A DNA stretch of 64,000 nucleotides from Paenibacillus sp. FSL H3-0469 (GCF_038051945.1 NZ_CP150302.1:6076001-6140000); one strand, 5' to 3'; positions 50,648 to 59,838 are shown, numbered from the stretch's first letter. Program-made: numbers and translations. Notes: generated from the sequence alone by a model not told the origin.

Positions 50648-50955
50648 TTTCAGTAACTCCCTTTGCGTACAAGATGTAATCATACATGATAATAGAAAAG
50701 CCTTCCCTGTGCAATAATAATGTTAATGCACTTGGAGCCATAAGCTACATTTTGAGGTTTTCTAACATATAACAGACACAAAAGTAACATATCGCGTCAT
50801 GGTAAGCGATTTCTTGTTGAAAAATGCAAATTATTATTGACCTGAGGTCATTAATAGACTGGATTTTAGCTTTTTTTGCAGGTATAATTTGTACTAATGG
50901 TATGTCCAAAGCAGAACACAGAAGACATCCAATTTACTAAGGGGGATCACTTTCG
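50648..50955. promoter_or_regulatory. Upstream region of nupN with -10 box and palindrome
   Basis: The gap of 308 bases contains a perfect TATAAT (50883-50888) about 68 bases before the start codon and, 33 bases upstream of it, the perfect 13-base palindrome TGACC-TGA-GGTCA (50838-50850). The palindrome could be a protein-binding site. The -35 region for the -10 is weak. No purine riboswitch core was found by eye. Confidence 0.5.
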
Positions 50956-52038
50956 ATGAAGAAGTTTTACCAACTATCTTTGGTTATGGTTATGGCCTTC
51001 ACTGTCATTCTGGCAGGATGCGGTAACAATAACAGCGCTAATTCCGGCTCCAATGCTGGAACAGCAACTAATGCACCAACAGACGCAGCTGCAACAGAAG
51101 CGCCGGCACAAACTGAGGCTCCTAAGGCTGTCAAGCTGGGCCTTGTAACTGACGTAGGCGGAGTTAACGATAAGTCCTTTAACCAGTCTTCTTGGGAAGC
51201 ACTGCAGGCTATGGAAAAGGATTTCGGCGCTGAGATCAAATATCTTCAGAGTAAATCCAATGCAGATTACGAGCCTAACCTTAACCAGTTCGTTAAAGGC
51301 GGCTATGATCTGACTTGGGGAATCGGCTTCGACCTTGGCGATGCAGTGCTGAAGGTTGCCAAAGAGAACCCGAATGCTAACCTTGCGATCATCGACAGTG
51401 TAGTAGATGCCCCTAACGTTGAATCTGTAACCTTTGCCGAGAATGAAGGCTCCTTCCTGGTAGGTGTAGTTGCAGGTATGACAACCAAAACCAACAAAGT
51501 AGGCTTCATCGGCGGTATGGAAAGCCCGGTTATCAAGCGTTTCGAAGTGGGCTTCAAAGCAGGCGTAGAAGCAGTTAACCCTAATGCAAAAGTAACTATC
51601 ACTTATGCTGGCGCTTATGACAAGCCTGATACTGGTAAATCCCTGGCTGCAACACTGTATGATGCCGGCAACGACATTATCTTCCCTGCTGCAGGCGCGA
51701 CAGGCAACGGCGTATTCAACGAAGCGAAATCCCGCAACAAAGCCGGCGGTACTAAAGTATGGGTTATCGGCGTTGACAAAGACCAGTCTCTGGAATTTGG
51801 CGATGATGTAACCCTGACTTCCATGATCAAACGTGTTGACGAAGCGGTTAAGAAGGTTTCCCAGCAGGTTGTTGATGGTACTTTCAAAGGCGGTACTACA
51901 ACTGTTCTTAGTCTGAAAGACAACGGTGTAGGCCTTCCTGAAACATCCAAAGCTAACGTTAGCGCAGATATTCTGGCTAAGGTTGACGAATACAGCAAGC
52001 AAATCATTGATGGAACAATCGTTGTTCCTGCCGAGTAA
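50956..52038 (+). CDS. nupN: Nucleoside ABC transporter substrate-binding lipoprotein (BMP family)
   Basis: A 360-residue lipoprotein of the BMP/PnrA family, which binds purine nucleosides on the outer membrane face of Gram-positive cells. The signal peptide ends in lipobox ILAGC; an Ala/Thr/Asn-rich linker follows. The mature part has VKLGLVTDVGGVNDKSFNQS (typical of BMP proteins), then KGGYDLTWGIGFDLGD and GFIGGMESPVIKRFEVGF. The downstream ATPase and two permeases are arranged as in B. subtilis nupNOPQ (yufNOPQ), the guanosine transporter. GGGGGATCAC precedes the ATG. Confidence 0.9.
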   Translation: MKKFYQLSLVMVMAFTVILAGCGNNNSANSGSNAGTATNAPTDAAATEAPAQTEAPKAVKLGLVTDVGGVNDKSFNQSSWEALQAMEKDFGAEIKYLQSKSNADYEPNLNQFVKGGYDLTWGIGFDLGDAVLKVAKENPNANLAIIDSVVDAPNVESVTFAENEGSFLVGVVAGMTTKTNKVGFIGGMESPVIKRFEVGFKAGVEAVNPNAKVTITYAGAYDKPDTGKSLAATLYDAGNDIIFPAAGATGNGVFNEAKSRNKAGGTKVWVIGVDKDQSLEFGDDVTLTSMIKRVDEAVKKVSQQVVDGTFKGGTTTVLSLKDNGVGLPETSKANVSADILAKVDEYSKQIIDGTIVVPAE

Positions 52039-52216
52039 TTCATTGCTTCAGCTTTACCCGATTTAGCATAACGACGAAGCAGGGCCGGTTCAAGTACTGG
52101 CCTTGTTCTCTGTCAGCATCTGTTATAGACAATCACAACTGTACCGTCCTTGTGTGGGGCGGTACAGCCGTGTCTAAAAGGCAATATTATATATATTCTG
52201 TGATGAGGGTGATTCC

Positions 52217-53755
52217 ATGAGTGCTGCGGCTCCTGTCGTAGAGTTGAAGCAAATCACAAAACGCTTTCCCGGTATCGTTGCGAACGACTCTATTAGTCTG
52301 ACGCTGGAAAAAGGGGAGATCCATGCGCTGCTTGGTGAGAACGGGGCAGGCAAATCGACCTTGATGAATATCGTATTCGGACTGTACCAGCCCGATGAAG
52401 GCAGCATCGAAATCGACGGGAAACCGGTTATTATTGATAACCCCAATAAAGCTATTGAGCTTGGCATTGGTATGGTTCACCAGCATTTCAAGCTTGTTGA
52501 TCCTTTTACGGTCACCGAGAACATTGTTCTGGGCATGGAACCGAAGAAAGGTCTTAAAATTGACTATAAATCCGCTGCGGAGCAGGTTCGTAAGCTATCT
52601 GAGCAGTACGGGCTCCAAGTCAATCCAAATGCCAAAATTCATGACATTTCGGTAGGCATGCAGCAACGGGTAGAAATTATGAAAACCCTGTACCGCGGAG
52701 CGGATATACTTATATTCGACGAGCCTACCGCTGTACTTACGCCGCAGGAAATTACGGAACTGATGGCGATTATGAAGCGGCTCGTTGCTGAAGGTAAATC
52801 CATTATTCTGATCACGCATAAGCTGAAGGAAATTATGCAGATTTCCGACCGTGTCACGATTATCCGCCGCGGCAAGGTGATTGATACGGTGAAGACTGCC
52901 GGTACCAATCCGAATGAGCTGGCCGAGAAGATGGTCGGACGCGGAGTTACGTTCAAAGTGGACAAGCAGACACCGCATATTGGCGAGACCATCCTGAAGC
53001 TGTCTAATGTCAGCAGCAAGAGCAAGGATGGCGTGCCTGTGCTGAATAACTTGAGCTTTGAAGTGAAGGCGGGTGAGATTCTCGGAATCGCCGGTGTGGA
53101 CGGTAACGGCCAAAGTGAGCTGATTCAGGCCATAACCGGGCTACGTAAGATTGATTCAGGTTCGATCCAGGTCTCCGGTAAGGAGATTGCCAATCTGTCA
53201 CCGCGTAAGGTATCTGAAATGAATGTCTCCCATATTCCGGAGGACCGTCACAAGCATGGTCTGGTGCTGGATTTCACTGTAAGTGAGAACATGGTTTTGG
53301 AGACGTATTATAAGAGTCCGTACAACCAAAATGGATTCTTGAACACAGATGTCATTAACAAGCATGCCGAAGACCTGGTAAGGCAGTTCGATGTGCGTAC
53401 ACCGTCCATAGAGAACAAAGCCCGTTCCTTATCCGGCGGTAATCAACAAAAAGCGATTATTGCGCGGGAAATAGACAAGAATCCGACTCTTCTGATTGCC
53501 GCACAGCCAACACGCGGTCTGGATGTCGGGGCGATTGAATTTGTACAAAAGCAGCTTATTGCCCAGCGGGACCAAGGCAAGGCTGTGTTGCTTATTTCTT
53601 TTGAATTGGATGAAATCATGAATGTGTCTGACCGGATTGCCGTTATTTATGAAGGCCAGATTGTCGGAGAAGTATTCCCGCAGGATACGAATGACCAGGA
53701 ACTGGGTCTGATGATGGCGGGCAGTTTGAAGCGGGGAGGTCATGCGGATGTCTAG
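52217..53755 (+). CDS. nupO: Nucleoside ABC transporter ATP-binding protein (two ABC domains)
   Basis: A 512-residue tandem ABC ATPase, as in sugar/nucleoside importers (RbsA-like). The first domain has Walker A HALLGENGAGKSTLMNI, signature region ISVGMQQRVEIMKTLY and Walker B ILIFDEPTAVLTPQE. The second domain has a typical degenerate Walker A (IAGVDGNGQSEL), signature SLSGGNQQKAIIAREI and LLIAAQPTRGLDVGAIE. It follows the binding-protein gene by about 180 bases. GATGAGGGTG precedes the ATG. Confidence 0.93.
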   Translation: MSAAAPVVELKQITKRFPGIVANDSISLTLEKGEIHALLGENGAGKSTLMNIVFGLYQPDEGSIEIDGKPVIIDNPNKAIELGIGMVHQHFKLVDPFTVTENIVLGMEPKKGLKIDYKSAAEQVRKLSEQYGLQVNPNAKIHDISVGMQQRVEIMKTLYRGADILIFDEPTAVLTPQEITELMAIMKRLVAEGKSIILITHKLKEIMQISDRVTIIRRGKVIDTVKTAGTNPNELAEKMVGRGVTFKVDKQTPHIGETILKLSNVSSKSKDGVPVLNNLSFEVKAGEILGIAGVDGNGQSELIQAITGLRKIDSGSIQVSGKEIANLSPRKVSEMNVSHIPEDRHKHGLVLDFTVSENMVLETYYKSPYNQNGFLNTDVINKHAEDLVRQFDVRTPSIENKARSLSGGNQQKAIIAREIDKNPTLLIAAQPTRGLDVGAIEFVQKQLIAQRDQGKAVLLISFELDEIMNVSDRIAVIYEGQIVGEVFPQDTNDQELGLMMAGSLKRGGHADV

Positions 53756-54824
53756 ACTCCGGAAAATATTCGCAACAGACAGCTATATCGTTCCGCTTGT
53801 AGCGATTCTATTGGGCTTCCTGGTGGGTGCTATTGTCATGCTGTTTGGCGGTTACGATCCTATCGCCGCCTACTCTGCGCTGTTCAAGCGTGTGTTCGGC
53901 AGCCCATACGATTTCGGTGAGGCGATCCGCGAGATGACTCCGCTGATGCTGACGGGTCTGGCCGTAGCCTTTGCCTTCCGCTCAGGGATGTTCAACATCG
54001 GTGCGGACGGACAGGTCATGATCGGGATGACGGCTGCGTCTGTTGTCGGCATTAAGCTTGGCGGGGTATTGCCTTCCTTCCTGTTAGTCCCGCTTGCGGT
54101 CATAGCGGCTGCTGTATGCGGCGGGCTATGGGCCGGTATTGCCGGATATCTGAAGGCCAAGCGCGGAATTAATGAAGTTATTACAACGATCATGTTGAAC
54201 TGGATTGCGCTCTTCCTGTCGAATTATATTGTCCGGACCTTCCTGCTTCTGCAGGGGCAGAACCGGTCGGAGGATAATCCGGCTTCTCTCTCCATGACCT
54301 TCCTCTTCTCCACCTTTGATAATGCCCGCTTGCACTGGGGAACTGTGATTGCTCTGGCGGCAGCCACCTTCTTCTATGTCTATCTGTGGAAGACCAAGCA
54401 GGGTTACGAAATGCGTGCAGTAGGCTTAAATCCGCATGCTGCTGAGTATGCAGGAATGAATGTTGGACGTAATGTAGTGAAGGCCATGTTCATCAGCGGC
54501 GTGTTCGCAGGCCTCGCAGGCGCTGGTGAAGTACTGGGCGTATTCCATTATCAATCGGTATTCGCAGCTTCACCCGGTTATGGATTCGACGGTATCGCTG
54601 TTGCCCTGCTCGGACTGACCCATCCGCTGGGTGTCATTCTTGCTGCCATTCTATACGGCACGCTGACCTATGGCTCGGCAGGCATGAGCTTTGGTGCGGA
54701 TGTGCCGCCGGAGCTGATCCGTATTGTAATCGGTTCGATTATATTCTTCATCGCTGCGCAAGGCATTGTACGCTGGGTGCTCAAACCGTTTTACTTCAAG
54801 CGCAAGAAAGAGAAGGTGTTATAG
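53748..54824 (+). CDS. nupP: Nucleoside ABC transporter permease (BPD_transp_2)
   Basis: A 358-residue membrane protein with about nine or ten segments, of the branched-chain/sugar-type permease family. It contains MTPLMLTGLAVAFAFRSGMF then NIGADGQVMIG, NEVITTIMLNWIA, and the coupling-helix region MRAVGLNPHAAEYAGMNVGR. The gene overlaps the end of nupO by eight bases. GGGGAGG lies eight bases before ATG 53748, which is preferred over ATG 53742. Pairs with the following permease. Confidence 0.92.
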   Translation: MSRLRKIFATDSYIVPLVAILLGFLVGAIVMLFGGYDPIAAYSALFKRVFGSPYDFGEAIREMTPLMLTGLAVAFAFRSGMFNIGADGQVMIGMTAASVVGIKLGGVLPSFLLVPLAVIAAAVCGGLWAGIAGYLKAKRGINEVITTIMLNWIALFLSNYIVRTFLLLQGQNRSEDNPASLSMTFLFSTFDNARLHWGTVIALAAATFFYVYLWKTKQGYEMRAVGLNPHAAEYAGMNVGRNVVKAMFISGVFAGLAGAGEVLGVFHYQSVFAASPGYGFDGIAVALLGLTHPLGVILAAILYGTLTYGSAGMSFGADVPPELIRIVIGSIIFFIAAQGIVRWVLKPFYFKRKKEKVL

Positions 54825-55781
54825 ATGGACTTCGTAGTCTTAGGCCAACTGCTCAATACGACGCTTGTTTTTTCCACAGCGCTAATATTTGCCTCCCTCG
54901 GCGGCATCTTCTCTGAACGATCCGGTGTCGTGAACATCGGGCTTGAAGGCTTGATGATGTTTGGTGCCTTTGCAGCTGCCGTAGGCGGTTATTATGCTCA
55001 AGATGCAGGCATGGGCGAATGGGCTCCTTGGGTCGGTGTGCTTTGTGCCATGGCTGTAGGCGTAATCGGTTCACTGATCCATGCAGTAGCTGCGATTACC
55101 TTCAAGGCTGACCAGACGATAAGCGGTACGGTTATTAACTTCCTGGCCGCAGGCAGCACCTTGTACATGGTTAAGCTGTTCTTCGAAGGCTCAGGCGAAA
55201 CTCCGCTGATCGACGGCTTCAGTAAAATGGCAATTCCTGGACTCTCCAAGATTCCGGTTATCGGAGAAGGGATATTCAACTCATACCCCACCACCTATTT
55301 AGCGATTATATTAGTAATCGTCATTTATTTCGTCCTGTTCAAAACTCCGTTTGGGCTCCGGCTGCGCGCGGTTGGTGAACATCCGAGTGCGGCTGACACC
55401 CTGGGGGTCAACGTTAACAAGATGAGATATATCGGCGTCATGCTGAGCGGACTGCTGGCAGGTATCGGCGGAGCCACCATTACGTTGACCACTACCGGTA
55501 CGTTTGCCCATAATACGATCTCGGGTCAAGGCTTCATTGCCATTGCAGCGATGATCTTCGGGAAGTGGAACCCGCTTGGTGCGTTCGGTGCAGCTGTATT
55601 CTTCGGCTTCTCCCAGGCGATCCGCAACTATGTACAATTGTTTGAATGGTCCAAGAGCATTCCGCAAGAGTTCATCTTCATGATTCCTTATGTGTTAACC
55701 ATTATCGTACTGGTGAGTGCAGTGGGCCGTTCCTCGGCGCCCAAGGCGCTTGGTGAGCCTTACGATCCTAGCAAACGCTAG
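54825..55781 (+). CDS. nupQ: Nucleoside ABC transporter permease (BPD_transp_2)
   Basis: A 318-residue permease, shorter than its partner as in other nup/YufPQ systems. It includes STALIFASLGGIFSERSGVV then NIGLEGLMMFGAFAA, a region DQTISGTVINFLAAG, and LRLRAVGEHPSAADTLGVNV before the coupling helix. ATG 54825 is adjacent to the nupP stop. A terminator follows, ending the operon. Confidence 0.92.
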   Translation: MDFVVLGQLLNTTLVFSTALIFASLGGIFSERSGVVNIGLEGLMMFGAFAAAVGGYYAQDAGMGEWAPWVGVLCAMAVGVIGSLIHAVAAITFKADQTISGTVINFLAAGSTLYMVKLFFEGSGETPLIDGFSKMAIPGLSKIPVIGEGIFNSYPTTYLAIILVIVIYFVLFKTPFGLRLRAVGEHPSAADTLGVNVNKMRYIGVMLSGLLAGIGGATITLTTTGTFAHNTISGQGFIAIAAMIFGKWNPLGAFGAAVFFGFSQAIRNYVQLFEWSKSIPQEFIFMIPYVLTIIVLVSAVGRSSAPKALGEPYDPSKR

Positions 55782-55814
55782 GCCATCAGCAATACCATAC
55801 TAAGTACTGAACAG

Positions 55815-55850
55815 AGCGCATTTCCGGATTCCGGAAATGCGCTTTTTTTT
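55815..55850 (+). terminator. Intrinsic terminator of the nup operon
   Basis: AGCGCATTTCCGG and CCGGAAATGCGCT are perfectly complementary around ATT, followed by a run of T. Confidence 0.92.
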
Positions 55851-55963
55851 GAAAATTTGCAGGCAGCAGCTGCGGATACTTCAAGCCCTGAGGAGGGCGG
55901 ATGTACAGGCAAATACCGGGTGAGGCGAATAGACTGTTAAGAAACAATTACAGGAGGGATATT

Positions 55964-56323
55964 ATGACTCACCCGGTTACTAAACAACAAGTGAGAAAGC
56001 TGATCGGTAAACATATCGTGGCGGTAAAAAAAGACGGGTCCAAGGTGACGGGAAAACTGGTCCGCATCTCAGGCAACCGGCTGATCTTGCAGCGTATCAG
56101 TAGTAAAAAAGTACAAACCAAGGCATTGATTCCACTTGTGTTGTTTGATTTGCTGGCCATCGGTACGGCTCCTTACGGTTACGGCGGAGGTTATGGCTAC
56201 GGCTATGGCGGCGGGGCTCCTTACGGGGGCGGTTATGGTTATGGCCATGGTCCTGTTCCCGGCCCTTATGGAGGCTATGGCCCCGGTCCTGGTTATGGCA
56301 TTCCGCCGATTGGCTTCTTTTAA
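55964..56323 (+). CDS. Small protein with LSm/SH3-like head and Gly/Tyr/Pro-rich tail
   Basis: A 119-residue protein of two parts. Residues 1-60 carry a short beta-barrel-like sequence (RKLIGKHIVAVKKDGSKVTG, then KLVRISGNRLILQRI) resembling LSm/SH3-type small beta barrels (inference), then a hydrophobic patch ALIPLVLFDLLAIG. Residues 65-119 are almost only Gly, Tyr, Pro and Ala with repeated GYG and GGG motifs. Such tails are common in spore-coat and surface proteins. ATG 55964 has AGGAGGGAT upstream; the frame extends further up without a site. No family name is assigned. Confidence 0.75.
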   Translation: MTHPVTKQQVRKLIGKHIVAVKKDGSKVTGKLVRISGNRLILQRISSKKVQTKALIPLVLFDLLAIGTAPYGYGGGYGYGYGGGAPYGGGYGYGHGPVPGPYGGYGPGPGYGIPPIGFF

Positions 56324-56345
56324 GTCTTAGAGCTTGCCTGCTCCA

Positions 56346-56792
56346 TCAACGGAACTGTTTCTCAAGCTCATAGCAGTAATTTTGCGGTTGATAACGGGCT
56401 ACGCTGTAGCCCAGTTTTTCATAAAAGGCCAGGCCAGCGGTATTTCCGGTATCTACGGAGACCTTCGCTCTATGGCATGCACGGGATAGTGCAAACCGCT
56501 CTGCCCTGTCCATGAGCATATTACCGTAGCGTTTACGCCTTGCTCCCGGGGCAATAGCGAGCATATCAATGTATAACAAATCGCCATGCAGCAGAAAATG
56601 CACGAACCCCAGCGGATCGCTTTCGTAGTCGGGACAAGCAACAAGTGTGACTCCCTGTCCCAGGCGGCGGGGCAGATCCTTCCTGACCTGATTAATGATC
56701 GTCTGCGGAAGATGAGATAACGGGACAAGCTGCTTTTCAATCAAGTCATAAATAATCGTGTCATCCTGCCTGGGTCTGCGGTAACGAATCAT
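56346..56792 (-). CDS. GNAT family N-acetyltransferase
   Basis: A 148-residue GNAT enzyme: AIAPGARRKRYGNMLMDRAE as the acetyl-CoA loop, preceded by LLYIDMLAI, then SVDTGNTAGLAFYEKLGYSVA near the C-terminus. Acceptor unknown. ATG 56792 (MIRYRRP) is preferred because AAAGGGGG lies upstream; ATG 56816 has none. Confidence 0.85.
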   Translation of the reverse strand: MIRYRRPRQDDTIIYDLIEKQLVPLSHLPQTIINQVRKDLPRRLGQGVTLVACPDYESDPLGFVHFLLHGDLLYIDMLAIAPGARRKRYGNMLMDRAERFALSRACHRAKVSVDTGNTAGLAFYEKLGYSVARYQPQNYCYELEKQFR

Positions 56793-56910
56793 AAATATTG
56801 CCCCCTTTCCACGCATTGTCGTACATCATATGCCCCGGGTGGTGTGGGCGTTCCGGCAAGAATAGAACAAGATTTTATGAAGAATTTAAGGTATAACTCG
56901 CAGAGGGGTA

Positions 56911-56939
56911 TTGACTAACCGTGTGAGGAATCATATAAT
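56911..56939 (+). promoter_or_regulatory. Sigma-A promoter of the ilv-leu operon
   Basis: TTGACT (56911-56916), a 17-base spacer and a perfect TATAAT (56934-56939), just upstream of the T-box leader. Confidence 0.85.
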
Positions 56940-56945
56940 GTGTCT

Positions 56946-57308
56946 AAACATTTAACGAGCATACATGTATCGGCAATGATGAGGACGAAGTTTTAAGGGC
57001 TCTTTTGTTCAGAGAGTGAGAGGAATTGCTGCAACCTCCACCAGAATCCCTTATATACGAGCTCACCTCGGAGCTGTTTCCCTGAAAGGTCCATCAGCAA
57101 GAGCGGTGGAATTATTAGGGGGAATCGTTTGGTCCGCGTTAGGGACTTCAGGTTACGAAGATTTGGGCCCTGCCTACATCGATGGATTTTTGTATCCTGA
57201 TAAGGCATTTCATCGCGAGATGTAATGCAAACATGGGTGGTACCACGGAAGCTAAACCTTTCGTCCCTCACGCGCTTCTTCTGCGCGTGGGAGGCGAAAG
57301 GTTTTTTT
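56946..57308 (+). promoter_or_regulatory. T-box leader (probably Leu-responsive)
   Basis: A tRNA-sensing T-box riboswitch. The T-box core AACATGGGTGGTACCACGG lies at 57230-57248, with TGGT (57238-57241) able to pair with the ACCA end of uncharged tRNA, consistent with tRNAs whose discriminator base is A. Stem I elements are visible (AGAGAGTGAG, GCTGCAA). In the 3' side of stem I, GAG-CTC-ACC places CTC at 57062-57064, a Leu codon, as the likely specifier. The terminator AAACCTTTCG.../CGAAAGGTTTTTTT (57254-57308) is the antitermination target. Typical for ilv-leu operons. Confidence 0.92.
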
Positions 57309-57414
57309 GTTGAATAGGGAGAAAATAGGGCCTGTTCGCTAATATTAAGGGTTGTTGATAAGGGCGTCCTGTCATTTGAATAATGCATGTGAATGATCGA
57401 AGGGAGGAATACTG

Positions 57415-59166
57415 ATGAGCGCGCAATTACCGGAAGAAGTGCGGTCGATAGAGCAGTTACGTGAGAAATGGAAAAATCCAGAGGTGGTTTCGGGTTCCGA
57501 AGTCCTCTTGCGCAGTCTTGTACTGGAAGGTGTAGATACTGTATTTGGATATCCCGGCGGGGCTGTACTCTATATCTATGATGCTCTGTATGGATTTGAC
57601 GATTTCAACCATATTCTGACCCGCCATGAGCAGGGAGCGATCCATGCGGCCGACGGGTATGCCAGAGCAAGCGGTAAGGTTGGCGTATGTATTGCCACTT
57701 CAGGTCCGGGAGCAACCAATCTGGTGACGGGAATCGCTACAGCTTTTATGGATTCGGTTCCGCTGGTGGTCATCACCGGTAACGTATTCTCCAGCCTGAT
57801 TGGTACAGATGCTTTCCAGGAAGCGGATATTACCGGGATTACGATGCCGATTACGAAGCACAGCTATCTGGTACGGGATGTTGAGGACCTGCCGCGTATT
57901 ATTCATGAAGCCTTCCATATTGCGAATACAGGACGTAAGGGTCCGGTACTGATCGATATTCCGAAGGATGTATCGGCGGCGATGACATTGTTCACTCCGG
58001 CAGAACAGCAGGGGGTTAACCTTCGCGGCTACAATCCGCGCACGGTTCCCAATAAGCTGCAGCTGGATAAGCTGGTGAAGGCTATCGATGCAGCGGAGCG
58101 TCCGATTATTATTGCAGGCGGCGGAGTCATATACTCTGGAGCGCATGAGTCTATGTATGAATTCGTGAAACGCACGGAGATTCCAATTACAACTACATTG
58201 CTGGGCTTGGGGTGTTACCCGAGCGGCGAAGAGTTATGGATGGGAATGCCGGGGATGCACGGCACGTACACAGCCAATAATGCCATTCAGCAATGCGATC
58301 TGCTGATTAACATCGGTGCCCGGTTCGATGACCGCGTAACCGGCAAGCTGGACGGCTTCGCTCCCAAAGCGAAGATCGTGCATATCGATATTGATCCGGC
58401 CGAGATCGGCAAGAATGTTGCAACTGATATCCCCATTGTCGGCGATGTGAAGACTGTTCTGGAAATGCTGATCCCGGATGTGAAGCGCGCCTCGAAGGCC
58501 GATGCCTGGAGAACACAGATTGCCCAGTGGAAGCTGGACCAGCCGTATCGCTACAAGGATTCGGAGACAGAGCTGAAGCCCCAATGGGTTATCCAGATGA
58601 TTAATGACACCACTAATGGTGAAGCGATTGTGACTACAGACGTAGGCCAGCATCAGATGTGGGCTGCCCAATATTACAAGTTCAACCATCCGCGTTCATG
58701 GATTACTTCGGGGGGCCTTGGAACTATGGGCTTCGGTTTCCCGTCGGCGATTGGGGCGCAAATGGCCCATCCGCAGCGGCTCGTAGTCTCCATTAATGGT
58801 GACGGCGGAATGCAGATGTGTTCCCAGGAGCTTGCCATCTGTGCGATCAATAAGATTCCGGTCAAAATTGTTGTCATCAACAATCAGGTGCTCGGAATGG
58901 TCCGCCAGTGGCAGAACCTGATCTATGAGAAGCGTTACAGCTATACTGATCTCGCGGGAAGTCCGGATTTTGTAAAGCTGGCTGAAGCTTACGGTGTGAA
59001 GGGACTGCGGGCAACCAACAAGGAAGAAGCCGGCGCGGCCTGGAAAGAAGCCATGGAAACACCTGGACCCGTCCTGGTAGAATTCGTTGTTCCAAAGGAT
59101 GAGAATGTCTACCCGATGGTAACTCAAGGCTCTACCATTGATCAAATGCTGATGGGGGATGAATAA
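57415..59166 (+). CDS. ilvB: Acetolactate synthase, large (catalytic) subunit
   Basis: Catalyses the first common step of valine, leucine and isoleucine synthesis, a thiamine-diphosphate- and FAD-dependent condensation of pyruvate. The 583-residue protein has the three-domain layout: ThDP Glu region VFGYPGGAVLYIYDAL and HEQGAIHAADGYARAS, TSGPGATNLVTGIATA, middle FAD domain, and a C-terminal metal/ThDP motif NGDGGMQMCSQELAIC then NNQVLGMVRQWQ. An N-terminal extension of about 20 residues precedes the family start. GGGAGG precedes the ATG. First gene of the T-box operon. Confidence 0.96.
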   Translation: MSAQLPEEVRSIEQLREKWKNPEVVSGSEVLLRSLVLEGVDTVFGYPGGAVLYIYDALYGFDDFNHILTRHEQGAIHAADGYARASGKVGVCIATSGPGATNLVTGIATAFMDSVPLVVITGNVFSSLIGTDAFQEADITGITMPITKHSYLVRDVEDLPRIIHEAFHIANTGRKGPVLIDIPKDVSAAMTLFTPAEQQGVNLRGYNPRTVPNKLQLDKLVKAIDAAERPIIIAGGGVIYSGAHESMYEFVKRTEIPITTTLLGLGCYPSGEELWMGMPGMHGTYTANNAIQQCDLLINIGARFDDRVTGKLDGFAPKAKIVHIDIDPAEIGKNVATDIPIVGDVKTVLEMLIPDVKRASKADAWRTQIAQWKLDQPYRYKDSETELKPQWVIQMINDTTNGEAIVTTDVGQHQMWAAQYYKFNHPRSWITSGGLGTMGFGFPSAIGAQMAHPQRLVVSINGDGGMQMCSQELAICAINKIPVKIVVINNQVLGMVRQWQNLIYEKRYSYTDLAGSPDFVKLAEAYGVKGLRATNKEEAGAAWKEAMETPGPVLVEFVVPKDENVYPMVTQGSTIDQMLMGDE

Positions 59167-59171
59167 CAGTG

Positions 59172-59651
59172 ATGAGACATACGATTGCTGTGCTCGTAAA
59201 TGACCAGCCTGGTGTGCTGCAGCGGGTATCCGGATTATTCGGCCGCCGCGGCTTCAATATTGAGAGTATTACGGTAGGACAATCCGAAGAGGTCGGATTG
59301 TCCCGGATGGTAATTGTAACCTTGGGTGACCAGCATACCCTGGAGCAGATTGAGAAGCAGCTGTACAAGCTGATCGATGTAATCAAGGTGGTGGATCTGG
59401 GCGCAAAACCAATGGTAGCCCGGGAGCTGGCGTTGATTAAGGTGAAGGCAGAGCCGTCAGAACGGCCGGAGATTATGGGCGTCGTCGAAACCTTCCGTGC
59501 ATCTGTAGTAGATATTGGCTCAACCAGCCTGCTTGTACAGGTAGTTGGGGATACCACCAAGATTGATGCAATGATCGAGCTGCTGAAGCCTTATGGTATT
59601 AAGGAGCTGTCCCGGACCGGAGTCACGGCGATGATTCGCGGGAATGCCTGA
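59172..59651 (+). CDS. ilvH: Acetolactate synthase, small regulatory subunit
   Basis: A 159-residue regulatory subunit with an N-terminal ACT domain for valine feedback (HTIAVLVNDQPGVLQRVSGL then FGRRGFNIESITVG) and a C-terminal ALS_ss_C domain. It binds IlvB and stimulates it. The start is ATG 59172 or GTG 59169, only five bases or fewer after the ilvB stop; GGGGGATG in the end of ilvB serves as site. It is 187 bases before ilvC, a gap that holds a large hairpin. Confidence 0.94.
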   Translation: MRHTIAVLVNDQPGVLQRVSGLFGRRGFNIESITVGQSEEVGLSRMVIVTLGDQHTLEQIEKQLYKLIDVIKVVDLGAKPMVARELALIKVKAEPSERPEIMGVVETFRASVVDIGSTSLLVQVVGDTTKIDAMIELLKPYGIKELSRTGVTAMIRGNA

Positions 59652-59727
59652 TCGTCACATTTTACAGCTTTAACGAATTACTGCTTGCGTGCATTAATTT
59701 ATTGATATTCGCTTAGACTTGCCCGCG

Positions 59728-59804
59728 AAAGAGCGGGGGCTTGAGGAACACGTCATTATATAGTAAGACTAATATGCAACGTGTTTTTGAAGCACCCGCT
59801 CTTT
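59728..59804 (+). promoter_or_regulatory. Large hairpin between ilvH and ilvC
   Basis: AAAGAGCGGG (59728-59737) is exactly complementary to CCCGCTCTTT (59795-59804), the flanking GGCTT pairs with AAGCA in part, and inside are AACACG and CGTGTT. The middle loop is AT-rich. No T-tract follows, so it is not a usual terminator. It may be an RNA-stability or processing structure. Confidence 0.6.
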
Positions 59805-59838
59805 ACGATGGGTCCCAAATTAAAGGAGGATTTTGACA

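Noticed and set aside
50700..50955. Purine riboswitch before the nucleoside transporter
   Set aside because: No purine aptamer core (conserved loops around a three-way junction) could be found by eye.
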